From: Aliiglaciecola sp. M165
Lineage (GTDB): Bacteria > Pseudomonadota > Gammaproteobacteria > Enterobacterales > Alteromonadaceae
Reading direction: 5' to 3'
Length of the DNA: 64,000 bases
NCBI RefSeq assembly: GCF_007197995.1
Contig: NZ_VKKH01000001.1
Coordinates: 124,001-188,000, forward strand
How positions within the stretch are numbered: the first letter of the stretch is position 1; every line of letters starts with the position of its first letter. This document shows, in pieces, positions 10,101 through 19,530 of the stretch. The position numbers and the translations under genes are program-made. Below the pieces are notes generated by a model. That model was given only the letters and a program-made list of their open reading frames with translations. It did no database searches and was not told the DNA's origin.

Positions 10101-10399
10101 AGCAAACCGCTGGCGCCGGAGTGTGGTTGTCAGGTAGGAACCGTGTAGTCGATGGGGGCATTGCTCGCGTCGCCGAGTACCCAGTATTTGCCATGGATGG
10201 GCGTTGGATAGTAGAAGGCACTGGGGTTAAACCAGACATTGAAGTTAACAACCTACCCAACGCGACTTTTAATGGAGAAGATGCGCAGCTTGCAGCCGCT
10301 CTTAAATACCTTCAGAAAAAAATGAAAGATGAGCCGATTGACGATTTCGAGGCGGCGCCGCTGCCCAAAAGCACAGCGCCTGCAGGTGGAATTAACTGA
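7115..10399 (+). CDS. Tricorn-type S41 serine protease, exported
   Basis: The protein has 1094 residues with a signal peptide ending near residue 20 (NVLA-NP). Order: an N-terminal beta-propeller with WD40/TolB-like blades (LSPDGKWLAHDD, FSPDGKWLYFLS), an acidic linker rich in N, D, E and S near residues 545-580, a second propeller region, a helical core domain, a PDZ domain, and the S41 catalytic core. Candidate catalytic residues line up with archaeal tricorn: His755 in NALHSQ, Ser976-Asp977 in TYSDGE and Glu1034 in WIVEGTG. The residue before the His is Leu, where tricorn has Ser745. It probably degrades peptides in the periplasm. It is monocistronic, followed by a terminator, and divergent from the TetR gene. 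Confidence 0.93.
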   Translation: MKAGFAILFIILLTENVLANPGYFRHPSMHNNTVVFTAEGDLWRMPLDAEGAAIRLTTHPAEEHSAVISPDGNEVAFAANYEGTTEVYVMPIDGGLAKRVTFESSSLRLHQWDKSGHIVYATNSRVGPTGSWILKRVDPNSLNVQAIPLSDAVEGVIDDKAKEVFFTQFGLQVSSDNANQYKGGAKGEIWRFQLGGAREATKLTSDHDGSFRSPMLANNTLYFVSNQSGLDNIWSMSLNGKNKRQITQFDDWGVRDPMLYGERIIFQHGADLKLLNLSDDSLKSLAIKLTSDFPNLREKWVNKPLKYLNSARFNEKQKKVVMTARGKVAVAGTTAARLVEIATDPASRTRNALLSHDGKWVYALNDSSGEMEIWRYAADGSSKAEQLTNDGRVFRWNLYLSPDGKWLAHDDKAGNVWLLELASGNNKRIIDDNTGTSELASLAWSPDSRHIAVTYNKRHSERRAVLLYSLDEDKKQVLTSQKYESFSPTFSPDGKWLYFLSNRNFKATPGAPWGDRNLGPTFDRRTQIFALSLTEDVAFPFEAPNELDHNNVDKSAEKNNDDSSEQNEDDTSSSNVDWEGLSSRLWQVPVGSGNYSKLSMNKGFLYVVDNVTEPGSKPSLKSIAVKHKTKVETFTNGVEDYQLGQDGKLLYVRKQGGDNSNQFVVAATAKFPKNVNDSQVQSKDWKLRISPQQEWAMIFKDAWLMHRDSLFDANMRGTDWNEVKSKYLPLLSRVTDRHELNDIFKQMMGELNALHSQVRGGDTSNDPNSPRAASLGATFEETQDGLRIAHIYRHDIEIPSLASPLNASGVDAQIADVITHLNGQKITNKASLVKRLRNQAGKQVRLSLMRKGTSHETIVKPVSASRDFRLRYQDWVHTNAAIVENENQNIGYLHLYAMGSNDIASFAKEFYAQYKKPGLIIDVRRNRGGNIDAWVLEKLLKRTWMFWQTTNGEKFANMQQTFRGHLVVLADEFTYSDGETFTAGIKALGLGKVIGKQTAGAGVWLSGRNRVVDGGIARVAEYPVFAMDGRWIVEGTGVKPDIEVNNLPNATFNGEDAQLAAALKYLQKKMKDEPIDDFEAAPLPKSTAPAGGIN

Positions 10400-10412
10400 T
10401 CAGGTTATGACG

Positions 10413-10443
10413 AAAAGGCAACAGTAAGCGTCTGTTGCCTTTT
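10413..10443. terminator. Bidirectional intrinsic terminator
   Basis: A perfect stem GGCAACAG (10417-10424) / CTGTTGCC (10432-10439) with a 7-base loop is flanked by AAAA on the left and TTTT on the right. It can end transcription of both the protease gene and the convergent DUF4112-hemH pair. Confidence 0.85.
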
Positions 10444-10532
10444 AACAAATCAGCGGCTTTTGTCTATCTTGACTAGGATGTAAATACCGGATTGCGAGTG
10501 AAGATATTCCAATCCAACTTGGGCTTTTTGGG

Positions 10533-10952
10533 TTAGCTATTTTCTTTTTCCCATTGTTCGAGCATTTGAGCTGTTCGCTCATCCAAATCGGTTTTGTTTG
10601 ATTGCAGCCACCACAGCTCCATGATCCGTACGTTCTTCTGATTAGACTTATAGAAAATATCGACAACATCACCAATGAGCGGGATCAGGCCCAATATAAA
10701 GTCTAATGCACTGTTCCTGAACATCGCCCAAAGCAGTGTTTTGGGCATGCCTATCGAGTGCCCCATGACGATGATACTCCCTGCCACTGCAAGCATGATC
10801 GCATCGCCAATACCGGGTATCAGTCCAATTAAAAAATCTAAACCCAGTTTTATTCGGGTAAAAGGAATGCGCACAGCTGTATCCGTGATATTTGCGATTT
10901 TTTGCGTCATGAGCAATGACTTTGGGACTTTCAGAACTTCGGTTTTATTCAC
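10533..10952 (-). CDS. DUF4112 membrane protein
   Basis: The protein has 139 residues from a GTG start. It shows two related hydrophobic segments, LDFLIGLIPGIGDAIML and LDFILGLIPLIGDVVDIF, each with the LIPxIGD motif that marks DUF4112. The function of this family is not known. The start overlaps the hemH stop by 4 bases (GTGA), so translation is probably coupled and the two genes share a transcript. The C-terminus is hydrophilic and Glu-rich. Confidence 0.85.
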   Translation of the reverse strand: MNKTEVLKVPKSLLMTQKIANITDTAVRIPFTRIKLGLDFLIGLIPGIGDAIMLAVAGSIIVMGHSIGMPKTLLWAMFRNSALDFILGLIPLIGDVVDIFYKSNQKNVRIMELWWLQSNKTDLDERTAQMLEQWEKENS

Positions 10953-12028
10953 TGTTTGGCTCCTAGCTCTTTGGCCAGTGAGGCTCGTTGAGAATTATCC
11001 GATTGCACTCGCCAACCGGCTATATTTTCTTCAACAAGTTGGTCGAGGAGATCAATGTGTGAGGGATCACTGTTGAGGGCAGCAATGTATTCATAGCGCT
11101 CCCCACCAGCTTCCAAAAAGTAGTCACGGTTTTCCATGCCAATTTCTTCAATGGTTTCCAAACAATCTGAACTAAACCCAGGGCAGACCACCTGAACAGA
11201 CTTCACTCCTTTTTCAGGAAGGCTTTGCAAAGTGTGATCGGTGTAAGGTTTCAACCATTCTTCACGACCAAATCGCGACTGGAAGGTTGTCATATATTCG
11301 TCGCTGCTAATGCCAAGCTCTTGCGCTATCAATCGGGAAGTTTTGTGACACTGACAATGATAAGGATCGCCATTGGTTAGATAGCGCTTGGGGATCCCAT
11401 GGTAGGAAAAAAGTAACTTATCGGCTTTTGCATGCTGTTGCCAGTGAGCACGGATCTTGTTAGCAACGGCTTTTATGTACATGTCATGATCACAATACTG
11501 ATTTACGAATCGCAGCTCAGGTAACCAACGTCGCGATTGAAAATCTTGCGCCACGGCATCGAAAGTTGAGCCTGTTGTCGATGCACAATATTGAGGATAA
11601 AGCGGTAACACCACCAGTTTTCTCACACCCTGTTGCAACATGTGATCAATCGTTGTTGCCATTGCGGGATTACCATAGCGCATGGCAAATTCGACGACTA
11701 CATCTTGTCCATACTTGTCCTGTAACCTTTTTCGTAATGCTTCTGCCTGATTCTTGGTGTGTGTTAGCAAAGGAGAACCACTCTCTTCCCATACTTCGGC
11801 ATAGGCTTTGGCAGACCGTGCCGGGCGGATATTGAGGATCACCAAATTCAGAATCATCCACCAAATGAATCTTGGTATTTCTACCACTCTAGGATCAGAC
11901 AAAAACTCTTTTAAATAGGGTTTTAATGCCTTTTTTGTTGGTGCATCAGGGGTACCTAAATTGGTGATCAACACACCAATCTTATCGCCTTGGGAATGAG
12001 TAAATTTAGGGCTACCAGTGTATTTCAT
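10949..12028 (-). CDS. hemH: Ferrochelatase
   Basis: The protein has 359 residues, normal for the family. It inserts Fe(2+) into protoporphyrin IX, the last step of heme synthesis, at the inner face of the cytoplasmic membrane. Family motifs are present: GVLITNLGTPDAP at the N-terminus, VLPLYPQYCASTTGS, the catalytic His in FSYHGIPKRY, and the C-terminal GFSSDCLETIEEIGMENR. The PxxCxC-type iron-sulfur cysteines found in some homologues are not obvious. DUF4112 follows with a 4-base overlap. The second heme gene of the window, hemE, is about 30 kb away. Confidence 0.97.
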   Translation of the reverse strand: MKYTGSPKFTHSQGDKIGVLITNLGTPDAPTKKALKPYLKEFLSDPRVVEIPRFIWWMILNLVILNIRPARSAKAYAEVWEESGSPLLTHTKNQAEALRKRLQDKYGQDVVVEFAMRYGNPAMATTIDHMLQQGVRKLVVLPLYPQYCASTTGSTFDAVAQDFQSRRWLPELRFVNQYCDHDMYIKAVANKIRAHWQQHAKADKLLFSYHGIPKRYLTNGDPYHCQCHKTSRLIAQELGISSDEYMTTFQSRFGREEWLKPYTDHTLQSLPEKGVKSVQVVCPGFSSDCLETIEEIGMENRDYFLEAGGERYEYIAALNSDPSHIDLLDQLVEENIAGWRVQSDNSQRASLAKELGAKQ

Positions 12029-12092
12029 CTATCTTCTTTTTGAATTATTGAACTCAGTTGCAATAATTACGCAACAAATCAGAATATGGACT

Positions 12093-12122
12093 TGGCCAAT
12101 GAAGGGTTTTCTTCATCGGCCA
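12093..12122. terminator. Hairpin between AbgT gene and hemH
   Basis: An imperfect stem TGGCC-ATGAAG (12093-12104) / CTTCAT-GGCCA (12111-12122) sits 8 bases after the AbgT stop. The T run (12123-12126) is on the plus side, so it is not an ideal intrinsic terminator for the minus-strand gene. It may instead act as a 3' stabilising hairpin. Confidence 0.45.
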
Positions 12123-12129
12123 TTTTATT

Positions 12130-13725
12130 CTATGGCGTAAAATAAGTTGCGGCGCCAGGACCAACAGGCATACCAAAAACGAATACCCATAAATAAAACA
12201 AGCAAGTCCAGCCCACAAAGAACGTCAATGAGTAAGGTAACATCGTAGCGATTAGCGTGCCCATCCCCAGATCTTTTTTATACCTCGCAGCAATAGCTAA
12301 GATAAGACCAAAATAACTCATCATGGGGGAAATAACGTTAGTGACCGAATCACCGATACGGTATGCAGCTTGTATCACTTCGGGCGCAAAGCCAATTAGC
12401 ATTAGCATGGGAACAAAAATAGGTGCTGTTACAGCCCATTGCGCGGAAGCACTGCCCAAAGACAAGTTCACCACGCCACACATTAGTATGAATAGAACAA
12501 ATACTTCTGGGCCGTCAAGGCCGAGAGATGTAAGCAGTGCAGCACCTTTTACTGCGAGCACTGTTCCCAAATTCGTCCACTTAAAGAACGCGACAAACTG
12601 CGCAGCAAAAAATACTAATGTGATGTAAAGCCCCATTGAGCCCATGCTTTTCGACATCGCATTGATAATATCTTTATCATTTTTCATGGTTCCTGCAACG
12701 CGGCCATATACAAAACCCGGGATAGCGAAAGTGATAAAAATGAAGGCAACGATACCCTTTAAGAACGGCGAACCGGCCACAGCGCCGGTTTCAGGATGCC
12801 TTAATATACCGTCTTCAGGAACAATAGTAAGCGCCAGAACTGCACACACTGCAACAAAGGCCAGGCCAGCCATTTTAAGCGCTTTTTTCTCCTGCGCTGT
12901 AGGCGAGGTCATCTCTTGATGGTCGAGTTCAATCGACGCTTCACTGGGATCATAAGTACCTAGGCGTGGCTCGACGATTTTTTCTGTCACAAATGCCCCC
13001 ATCGCAGCCACGGCAAAGGTGCTAATTGCCATGAAGTAATAATTAACTTCCGGCCCAACAACATAGCCTGGAGCAATCATATGGGATGCAGGTTCGGTAA
13101 TTCCCGACAGTAGCGGGTCGACAGTACCTAACAAAAGATTGGCACTGTAACCACCAGAAACACCGGCAAAAGCAGCGGCTAATCCCGCTAATGGATGGCG
13201 ACCAAGGGAATGAAATATCATTGCGGCTAGGGGGATGAGTACGACATAACCAAGCTCAGACGCAGTATTCGACAAGATGCCTGCCAGTACGATTGTCACC
13301 GTAACCATGCGTTTTGATGCATTCATTACCATTGCACGCATAGCGGTAGACAGTAAACCTGAGTGTTCAGCGACGGACACCCCTAACAAGGCAACTAGCA
13401 CAGTGCCAAGGGGGGCAAAACCGGTGAAGTTGGTCACCAATCCTGTGACAATTCGTTGCAAGCCCTCGGCATTAAAAAGTGAAATCACTTCTATCATGCC
13501 ATCAGGGTCACGACCTTTAGCGCCTAAAGGTCTTGGGTCTGCGACTGCAACGTCAAAGTAGCCTAAAATGCCACTGAGCACGACGATAAAAAGGGCTAAA
13601 CTTGCAAATAATGTGATGGGGTGTGGGAGTAAATTACCCAGCCATTCAACGGTTGCCAGAAATCGATTAAACCAACCCGAATTCTGCGCAACAGGCGGCT
13701 GCTTGCCTGCTTGATTTTTAATCAA
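12130..13725 (-). CDS. AbgT-family transporter
   Basis: The protein has 531 residues and about a dozen hydrophobic segments. Sequence features such as VEWLGNLLPHPITLFA near the N-terminus, GLLSTAMRAMVMNASKR, and the conserved SASAQWAVTAPIFVPMLM region place it in the AbgT family. Characterised members export sulfonamides or import p-aminobenzoyl-glutamate using an ion gradient. No abgA/abgB peptidase genes are adjacent, so the substrate is open. The start is a TTG with AGAGGA 6 bases upstream. It is apparently monocistronic; its promoter must lie in 13726-13881. Confidence 0.93.
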   Translation of the reverse strand: MIKNQAGKQPPVAQNSGWFNRFLATVEWLGNLLPHPITLFASLALFIVVLSGILGYFDVAVADPRPLGAKGRDPDGMIEVISLFNAEGLQRIVTGLVTNFTGFAPLGTVLVALLGVSVAEHSGLLSTAMRAMVMNASKRMVTVTIVLAGILSNTASELGYVVLIPLAAMIFHSLGRHPLAGLAAAFAGVSGGYSANLLLGTVDPLLSGITEPASHMIAPGYVVGPEVNYYFMAISTFAVAAMGAFVTEKIVEPRLGTYDPSEASIELDHQEMTSPTAQEKKALKMAGLAFVAVCAVLALTIVPEDGILRHPETGAVAGSPFLKGIVAFIFITFAIPGFVYGRVAGTMKNDKDIINAMSKSMGSMGLYITLVFFAAQFVAFFKWTNLGTVLAVKGAALLTSLGLDGPEVFVLFILMCGVVNLSLGSASAQWAVTAPIFVPMLMLIGFAPEVIQAAYRIGDSVTNVISPMMSYFGLILAIAARYKKDLGMGTLIATMLPYSLTFFVGWTCLFYLWVFVFGMPVGPGAATYFTP

Positions 13726-13881
13726 AACGGTTCCTCTGTCGTATTATTATTGTTTTCCACTTTCACTAGTCGTGTCTTTGTGCACGTTTACTGCTAAGGG
13801 ATTATATTTTTTCACCATAATAACGAATTTTGTCTATAAAGGGCAGTTTCGATTCAATTCGAGCGGGCTTTTAACCAATCT

Positions 13882-15897
13882 TCAGTCACGGCTTTCAATA
13901 ATAAAGTTATCCATAGTCCGTTGCAGTGTTTTACCGTTAGTATCCATATTGCTGAAAATTCTTTCCAATTCTTTTGCAGTATCTAAACCAATATTGGCTG
14001 CATCTAATACTTCGCCAGTGTCCTGCGCAATCTGGCGAATAGTGATGGCTTGTTGCTCAGACGCTGTGGCAACGGTAGTGGACAACTGCTCTACTCCCGT
14101 GACTTGTGCCACAAGCTCACTGGATAACAATTTTACGTCCGCCGCTCGTTTTAAAGATTGCTCAGCGGTAGAAACGTTACTCTCAATTGAAACCACCACA
14201 TTATTACTGGCATCTTGCAAATCCGTAAGCAGATTGGAAATTCTGTCGGAGCTCTCTTTACTGCCTTTGGCCAGGTTTCTGACTTCATCCGCTACCACAG
14301 CAAAACCACGTCCCGCTTCACCAGCTCTCGCAGCTTCGATTGCAGCATTTAACGCAAGTAAATTTGTCTGTTCAGCAAGTGAATTGATAGTCTCTAAGAT
14401 CCCACTAATAGAAGAGACTTGCTCTTCCATTCGGCTTGCTTTTTCTCTCACCTCGAGCATATTTGTTGATATTTGTTCAAGTGCTTCACTATTAGCCAGG
14501 TTAGCTTCAATATTTACACTCACTTTTTCTTGTAAAGCGCCGCTTGCATCAAACGTCTGTGACGCTGAACGCGCTATCTCTTCACTTGTCTGCGACATTT
14601 CTTCCAAAGAGGTTGCTATGTTATTGGCTAATAAGTGGGTTTTATCAGCGCCTAGCAGGACATTTTGAGTCGCTGTATTTAAATCGTCACTAAGCCTGGC
14701 ACCCGAGCGGATTGATGAGGCTAAGCCAACGATCAAGTCTTTAAACGCGTAAATGGTTTGGTAAATCGCTCTGGAAATATCACCCAATTCATCATCGCCT
14801 TTCATTCTGACATCTAAGGTCAAGTCGCCATTTTCAGCAATTTTTCGCAGCAGCACAGTCAAACGATGCAGGCGGATCCTTAGTGAGCGCACCAAATGAA
14901 TATTTACGATAGCCAACATAGTAATAACGACTACAAGTGCTACGACTTCAAACCAAAGCATCGCTGATGCATTCATCCTATTAGTCTCGGCTTCTTCGTG
15001 TTGAAGTATCCACTGCGAATCCAAAATCTGTTTTATCTGACCAATCTGTCCTGTGGCCAACCCAAACCATTGCTCTGCTGGCATTAAATTTTGGTCAATG
15101 GTGCCCGGCTGACTGTTGATTATCGTCTGATGAACGAGTTGAATTTGCTTAGATTGCCCAGATGACATGGCGCTGCTGAATTTATTGATTTGTGCTTCGT
15201 TCAATAAAATCCGGATGTATTGTGATGCTCCGTTGATACCGTTGACGTAACTCGTTATATCGGCCTTAGCCTGTTGAGTTAGGTTTCTGCGTGCAAGCAG
15301 TCCGTTTATTTTACCTCTTGCCTGTCCTGCATACTCCTTGAACCAAGCTAAAGCAAGCGCACCATTTGTTCCCTTTCTTATGGTTTTGGTATTGATATAA
15401 AGTCGCAAATTTTGAGCCGCTTCAAGGGCATAGCGGTTCAATAAACTGTAGTAGGTAAATGCCCCAGGAGCATTTTGAGCGTTAACTTGCGAGCGAATAT
15501 TCTGTTTGCTTTTAACATGCTCGAGTAGACTACTGGCGTACCGCTGTACATTGATTTCGTCTGGCCATGACCGAGACAAAAAACTTTGCATGTCACGAAT
15601 GGATTGATCGGCTTTTTCTCGTTGAGTTGTTAATTTCGATTTAGCTGATTCGTTTGGAGAGCCGAGAAAACCCGCTGTAAGACCCCTTTCTACGGCGTGG
15701 TTGTGAGCAACTTTTTCAAAGGCATCAAGCAAGAACAGTAGCTGTCTGTCATAGTTGCTATCTTGCACATCTTTCCAAGCAGAATATATACTCAGAACGG
15801 CAAAAAATAACACAGTCGTTGAAAATGTGAATAGGCTGATAAAGGTTATTTGAACAATTGAAAATTTATTAAGCAGGCGATTGATTAGAGAAAGCAC
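13882..15897 (-). CDS. Methyl-accepting chemotaxis protein with NIT sensor domain
   Basis: The protein has 671 residues from a GTG start with AGAGGA 6 bases upstream. Order: transmembrane helix 1 (about 15-38), a periplasmic helical domain of about 270 residues with [19 protein letters not shown], typical of nitrate/nitrite-sensing (NIT) domains, transmembrane helix 2 (about 310-333), HAMP, and the coiled-coil signalling domain. The hairpin tip [19 protein letters not shown] and [12 protein letters not shown] is intact. It should report to CheA/CheW. No che genes apart from the distant cheX are in the window. Ligand identity is inferred from the domain only. Confidence 0.95.
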   Translation of the reverse strand: MLSLINRLLNKFSIVQITFISLFTFSTTVLFFAVLSIYSAWKDVQDSNYDRQLLFLLDAFEKVAHNHAVERGLTAGFLGSPNESAKSKLTTQREKADQSIRDMQSFLSRSWPDEINVQRYASSLLEHVKSKQNIRSQVNAQNAPGAFTYYSLLNRYALEAAQNLRLYINTKTIRKGTNGALALAWFKEYAGQARGKINGLLARRNLTQQAKADITSYVNGINGASQYIRILLNEAQINKFSSAMSSGQSKQIQLVHQTIINSQPGTIDQNLMPAEQWFGLATGQIGQIKQILDSQWILQHEEAETNRMNASAMLWFEVVALVVVITMLAIVNIHLVRSLRIRLHRLTVLLRKIAENGDLTLDVRMKGDDELGDISRAIYQTIYAFKDLIVGLASSIRSGARLSDDLNTATQNVLLGADKTHLLANNIATSLEEMSQTSEEIARSASQTFDASGALQEKVSVNIEANLANSEALEQISTNMLEVREKASRMEEQVSSISGILETINSLAEQTNLLALNAAIEAARAGEAGRGFAVVADEVRNLAKGSKESSDRISNLLTDLQDASNNVVVSIESNVSTAEQSLKRAADVKLLSSELVAQVTGVEQLSTTVATASEQQAITIRQIAQDTGEVLDAANIGLDTAKELERIFSNMDTNGKTLQRTMDNFIIESRD

Positions 15898-16061
15898 AAC
15901 AAGTCCTCTTTGTTTGGCGTTTACGGTTCCATTTCCATCCTATACCAATATGGTAAAAAAAATAGCCTGCGCATTAAAAAAACTGACAGCTTAGGTAAAA
16001 AAGAAGTAACTTTGTGGTTAACAGCGTTGATTTTCCTTAATTCACAGGAAATTCGATAAAA

Positions 16062-17354
16062 TCAAAGCATCGGCAATACTATCGTGAAGCATGCGCCATT
16101 GAGGATCTTTGATTGATTAACGGTGACATGTCCTTTGTGCCAGTGCACCACCCGACTCACAATGGCAAGGCCTAAGCCATAACTGTTGGATTGCCGATTT
16201 CGACTTCCTTCTGCTGTCACAAACGGGCTAAATATAGAATCCCATTTTTCATGTGGCACCCCAGGTCCGTCATCATGTACTTCTATTGTCAGTTTATTGG
16301 AGTGTTCGTTTAAAACGATCAACACCTTTTCTTGTGCATAATCGATAGCGTTAGACAACAAATTAGTGACTGCTCGCTGTATCCAATGAGGATCAATTTT
16401 TACCAGACTTTTACACAAAACTTTTCTTTCCAGAATGATATTGTTTTGTGCAGCCAGCGGCTCAAGTTCAATCGCACAAGACTCAACTATATCCTTCAAG
16501 TTCACCTCTTCGAGCAACAATGCCTGAGCTTTTCTTTCCATACTGGCGTAGGACAAAAAGGCATCTAGCATAGATTCTAGACGGGTAAGTTCATCCTCCA
16601 CACGTTCCAGATAATGAGACTTTTTGTCAACATCATGGGTATCCATAGCTGCTTCGATGCCAAATCTTAGACAGGAAACTGGCGTGCGAAGATCATGTGA
16701 AAGACTTTCGGCCAAGAGTTTATTGTCAGCGACCAGCGTTTCAATTTGTGCCGCCATACGATTGAAATTTAATTCTAAGTCTTGAATATAAGAAAACTTA
16801 CTCGGGACAATGCGTTTTTCCAGTTTGCCTGCGCCAAAGTCTTCGGCGGCACGGGTTAACAGCGATAACCTTGTGGTCAGAGGCACGAGCCACAATGCTA
16901 AAGAAATACCCACGCCAATATACAGAGCTAACGTCAGTGCAATTTCTAGGTTTTCATTCACTGGGCGTAGTTGAGCAATCTGCATTTGTAATAACATGTC
17001 TGGATGATTGCTCAGCGTTTTAAATAGCAGCGCAGTATCACTGGTTTGTAGGAGTAGTTTTCCACTTTGCCCAAGTTCGGTATTTAACTGTGCAGGAAGT
17101 GCCAAGTTTGCCAATGGCTCGATCGACAATGCCAGATCAAACTGTGAAGCAAGTTGTTCTGTTAAATCATCCAGATCTTGTTCCGGTGTTATATTAAGCT
17201 GCTTGGCGATACCATCTACAATGCGTTCATATATTTGCAGCTCTGAAACAGGCTCATATTGCAGCTCATTTTCAGCAATTAGATCTAGGATCCAACCAAT
17301 CAATATCAGGCTGCCTACAACGGTAAATAGAACGCTGAGATAAATCCTTTTCAT
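16062..17354 (-). CDS. Sensor histidine kinase, RstB/EnvZ-like
   Basis: The protein has 430 residues. Transmembrane helices lie at about 5-25 and 140-160 around a periplasmic domain of roughly 115 residues. HAMP follows, then the phospho-acceptor box SLSHDLRTPVS with His220, and a catalytic ATPase domain with the N box (NLLSNAIDYA), DDGPGVP and GLGLAIV. It lies 33 bases downstream of its response regulator on the same strand, so they form a pair. The upstream DUF3019 and MipA/OmpV genes suggest that it senses an envelope condition, but the signal is unknown. Confidence 0.95.
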   Translation of the reverse strand: MKRIYLSVLFTVVGSLILIGWILDLIAENELQYEPVSELQIYERIVDGIAKQLNITPEQDLDDLTEQLASQFDLALSIEPLANLALPAQLNTELGQSGKLLLQTSDTALLFKTLSNHPDMLLQMQIAQLRPVNENLEIALTLALYIGVGISLALWLVPLTTRLSLLTRAAEDFGAGKLEKRIVPSKFSYIQDLELNFNRMAAQIETLVADNKLLAESLSHDLRTPVSCLRFGIEAAMDTHDVDKKSHYLERVEDELTRLESMLDAFLSYASMERKAQALLLEEVNLKDIVESCAIELEPLAAQNNIILERKVLCKSLVKIDPHWIQRAVTNLLSNAIDYAQEKVLIVLNEHSNKLTIEVHDDGPGVPHEKWDSIFSPFVTAEGSRNRQSNSYGLGLAIVSRVVHWHKGHVTVNQSKILNGACFTIVLPML

Positions 17355-17387
17355 TTTGACCGCGGCTTAAAAAGTGGTTTACCCTGG

Positions 17388-18092
17388 TTATTCATCCCAA
17401 GCGTCCGCAACAAAAAGATATCCTTTACCCCAAATCGTTTTAATTTTTTTAGGCTCTTGCGGATTATCATTGAATTTTTTTCGAAGATTGGACACCAGCA
17501 CATCCATACGCCTGTCCAAACCATCGTATTCTCGACCAATTAGTGCTTTAAATACAGCATCGCGATCTAGCACTGTTCCAGCATTATTGGCCAGTAGCCA
17601 CAACAGTGAGAACAAACTTGTTGATAATTCAACATTGTCGCCCTTAAAACTTACTCGCTTCGAATCAGCGTTTACGTGGAGCTGTCCAAAAACTAACTCG
17701 TTAACGCTACGTACAGGATTGGTTTCCTGCATTCTTAAAATTGCTTTAATTCTTGCTAACAACGCTCTAGGACGCACCGGTTTAATGACATAGTCGTTTG
17801 CACCTACTTCCAAACCAACCACTTCATCAAATTCATCCGCACGGGCAGTCATCATGATTATCGGTACATGGGAAAACTGACGGAGAGCTTTACATACATC
17901 AATTCCATCCATTCCCGGTAACATCACATCCAACAAAATCAGGTTAAACGTGTTCTGTTTTACACAGTCGACGACCTCGTCACCCCGAGCGATGTGGGTG
18001 ACATTAAATCCATGTTCTTGTAGATATTCCGTTACCCATTGTGCCAGTGTGATGTCGTCTTCCACCAACAGGATATTTGCGTACTCAATCAT
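17388..18092 (-). CDS. OmpR-family response regulator
   Basis: The protein has 234 residues. The receiver domain has the acidic pair in VEDD (11-13), the phospho-acceptor Asp55 in LILLDVMLPG, the Thr in MMTA and the Lys in VIKPVRP. The C-terminal winged helix (about 130-228) ends with RRMDVLVSNLRKKF and IKTIWGKGYLF, typical of OmpR/PhoB regulators. It is cotranscribed with the kinase at 16062-17354 and sits behind the MipA and DUF3019 genes. It may bind the inverted repeats upstream of the mipA-like gene (inference). Confidence 0.96.
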   Translation of the reverse strand: MIEYANILLVEDDITLAQWVTEYLQEHGFNVTHIARGDEVVDCVKQNTFNLILLDVMLPGMDGIDVCKALRQFSHVPIIMMTARADEFDEVVGLEVGANDYVIKPVRPRALLARIKAILRMQETNPVRSVNELVFGQLHVNADSKRVSFKGDNVELSTSLFSLLWLLANNAGTVLDRDAVFKALIGREYDGLDRRMDVLVSNLRKKFNDNPQEPKKIKTIWGKGYLFVADAWDE

Positions 18093-18117
18093 AATATTGT
18101 GACTCTCTCACCATAAA

Positions 18118-18552
18118 TTAAAATAGCCGCCAGCGCCGTTTCCTTGCGCTTCCTTCATATAACCAACTTACCTCGATAGTAGCACTTGTAATCACTAAAG
18201 GCTCTTCTGCAGGTGAGCTGCCTAATGGCATAAGAGACAAAGTTACATCTTCCGCTGACGCCATTTCATAGGTAAATTGACCTTGACGTTTTTGCTCCCA
18301 ACAATTTAATTTTAACGATGTATTCGATTCGATCAGACACACAGTGGTTGGGATCTCTGATTGCCAGGTAATGTTCACTTGCGCATAACAACGCCTTCCT
18401 TGAGTTAATGCCACACATTTATTCGGCTGCACGATCATCTCAATATCATTAACAGGCATAGACTCTTTGCCCAATTGCTCTTGCGCGTCTCCAGACTTGA
18501 TGAAGGCAAACAACCCGACAACGACTGCAATCCGTTTGCAGTTAAAATACAT
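18118..18552 (-). CDS. DUF3019 secreted protein
   Basis: The protein has 144 residues from the ATG at 18552. An upstream in-frame GTG at 18561 is possible but has no ribosome site at a usable distance. A signal peptide (MYFNCKRIAVVVGLFAFIKS) precedes a small beta-rich domain with paired cysteines: CVALTQGRRCYAQV, then VCLIES and LNCWEQ. This Cys pattern is typical of DUF3019, a family found beside two-component and MipA/OmpV genes in Shewanella and Alteromonas relatives. The start overlaps the mipA-like stop by 11 bases, so translation is probably coupled. Its function is not known. Confidence 0.85.
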   Translation of the reverse strand: MYFNCKRIAVVVGLFAFIKSGDAQEQLGKESMPVNDIEMIVQPNKCVALTQGRRCYAQVNITWQSEIPTTVCLIESNTSLKLNCWEQKRQGQFTYEMASAEDVTLSLMPLGSSPAEEPLVITSATIEVSWLYEGSARKRRWRLF

Positions 18553-19381
18553 AGCTGACACTCATTTTAAAACGCAATACGTTTTGACGAGCCACCAAGG
18601 GACTGTCATAAATACTATTTGAGTAATGACTAAAGGTTGAGCCTATGGTGAACAACCAATCTTCGGCAATGGGATAATGAGCAACGGCCTCTAATTCAAC
18701 GCGATAGCCCGAACCTGGTTCGTAGAACGGCCGATTTTCTCTTATTTCATGACTATCCACCCCAAAGAAATAATCCGTCATATCCTCTGAAAATAAACTG
18801 GCGCCGATACCATAAGACACGTCCCAGTTTCGATACTCCATCGTACGATTGTAAAACGCGTCGACAACCCAACCGCGATGATAACCGGTAAGCAAATCTA
18901 CAGATACGTCTACCCAAGCGACGGCATTATCTAAATAGCGTAAATATCGAATACCCTGATTTGGAGCAAACTTCCGTGTATCAATACCTGACAATTCTGC
19001 AATTTCTTGGTCACTTATTAGGCCAACGTTGCGCTGATCAAATCCGGCAAGATAATTTTTATTGATAATGTTAATTTCAAAGTCTTTGTCTAAGTGCAGT
19101 TCGTAACCGATTTCTGTCGCACCAATGACACCAGATGATCGATAGCGATTAGATTGAATAAAAAAACCTTTGTAATAAAGGTCGATCCATACACTCAGCG
19201 CCGCAAAGTCATCAAAGTCATCTTGTTCACCGCCAACAATCAATGTCGAATCTTTGACCAAACCTAGTTCAATAGTTAGATTCCAATTAAACTCGTCTGA
19301 AAAATCCTGATCAGTGCTTGCATAAACGGGACAGCAAAGCAAAGCTAGGAAACTGCTAATCAGGAAGTAGGGTTTGAACAT
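18542..19381 (-). CDS. MipA/OmpV-family outer membrane protein
   Basis: The protein has 279 residues if translation starts at the ATG at 19379-19381. That start gives a clean signal peptide (MFKPYFLISSFLALLCCPVYA); the frame is open further upstream but the extra 72 residues look non-coding. The mature protein is a series of amphipathic strands and ends in FKMSVSYVF, with the C-terminal Phe expected of an outer membrane barrel. MipA/OmpV proteins are small barrels, some linked to murein synthesis complexes or osmotic and antimicrobial responses. It heads the mipA-DUF3019-regulator-kinase operon. Confidence 0.86.
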   Translation of the reverse strand: MFKPYFLISSFLALLCCPVYASTDQDFSDEFNWNLTIELGLVKDSTLIVGGEQDDFDDFAALSVWIDLYYKGFFIQSNRYRSSGVIGATEIGYELHLDKDFEINIINKNYLAGFDQRNVGLISDQEIAELSGIDTRKFAPNQGIRYLRYLDNAVAWVDVSVDLLTGYHRGWVVDAFYNRTMEYRNWDVSYGIGASLFSEDMTDYFFGVDSHEIRENRPFYEPGSGYRVELEAVAHYPIAEDWLFTIGSTFSHYSNSIYDSPLVARQNVLRFKMSVSYVF

Positions 19382-19530
19382 GAAAGGCCACTGTAAATTA
19401 TTGTTATCACGATGAATAATAACAAATCCACTTGATTGAGGGCAGAATCTATCCCGCTTAAAGTGTTTATAAATTGTAATTTTTTGTACAGTTTGGCAAA
19501 AGCTTGCACAAAGATGCCTGTTACAACACG

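Noticed and set aside
13772-14668. Long plus-strand reading frame opposite the chemoreceptor
   Set aside because: It is Ser/Ala/Thr-rich and antisense to the conserved coiled-coil signalling domain; no ribosome site or family match.
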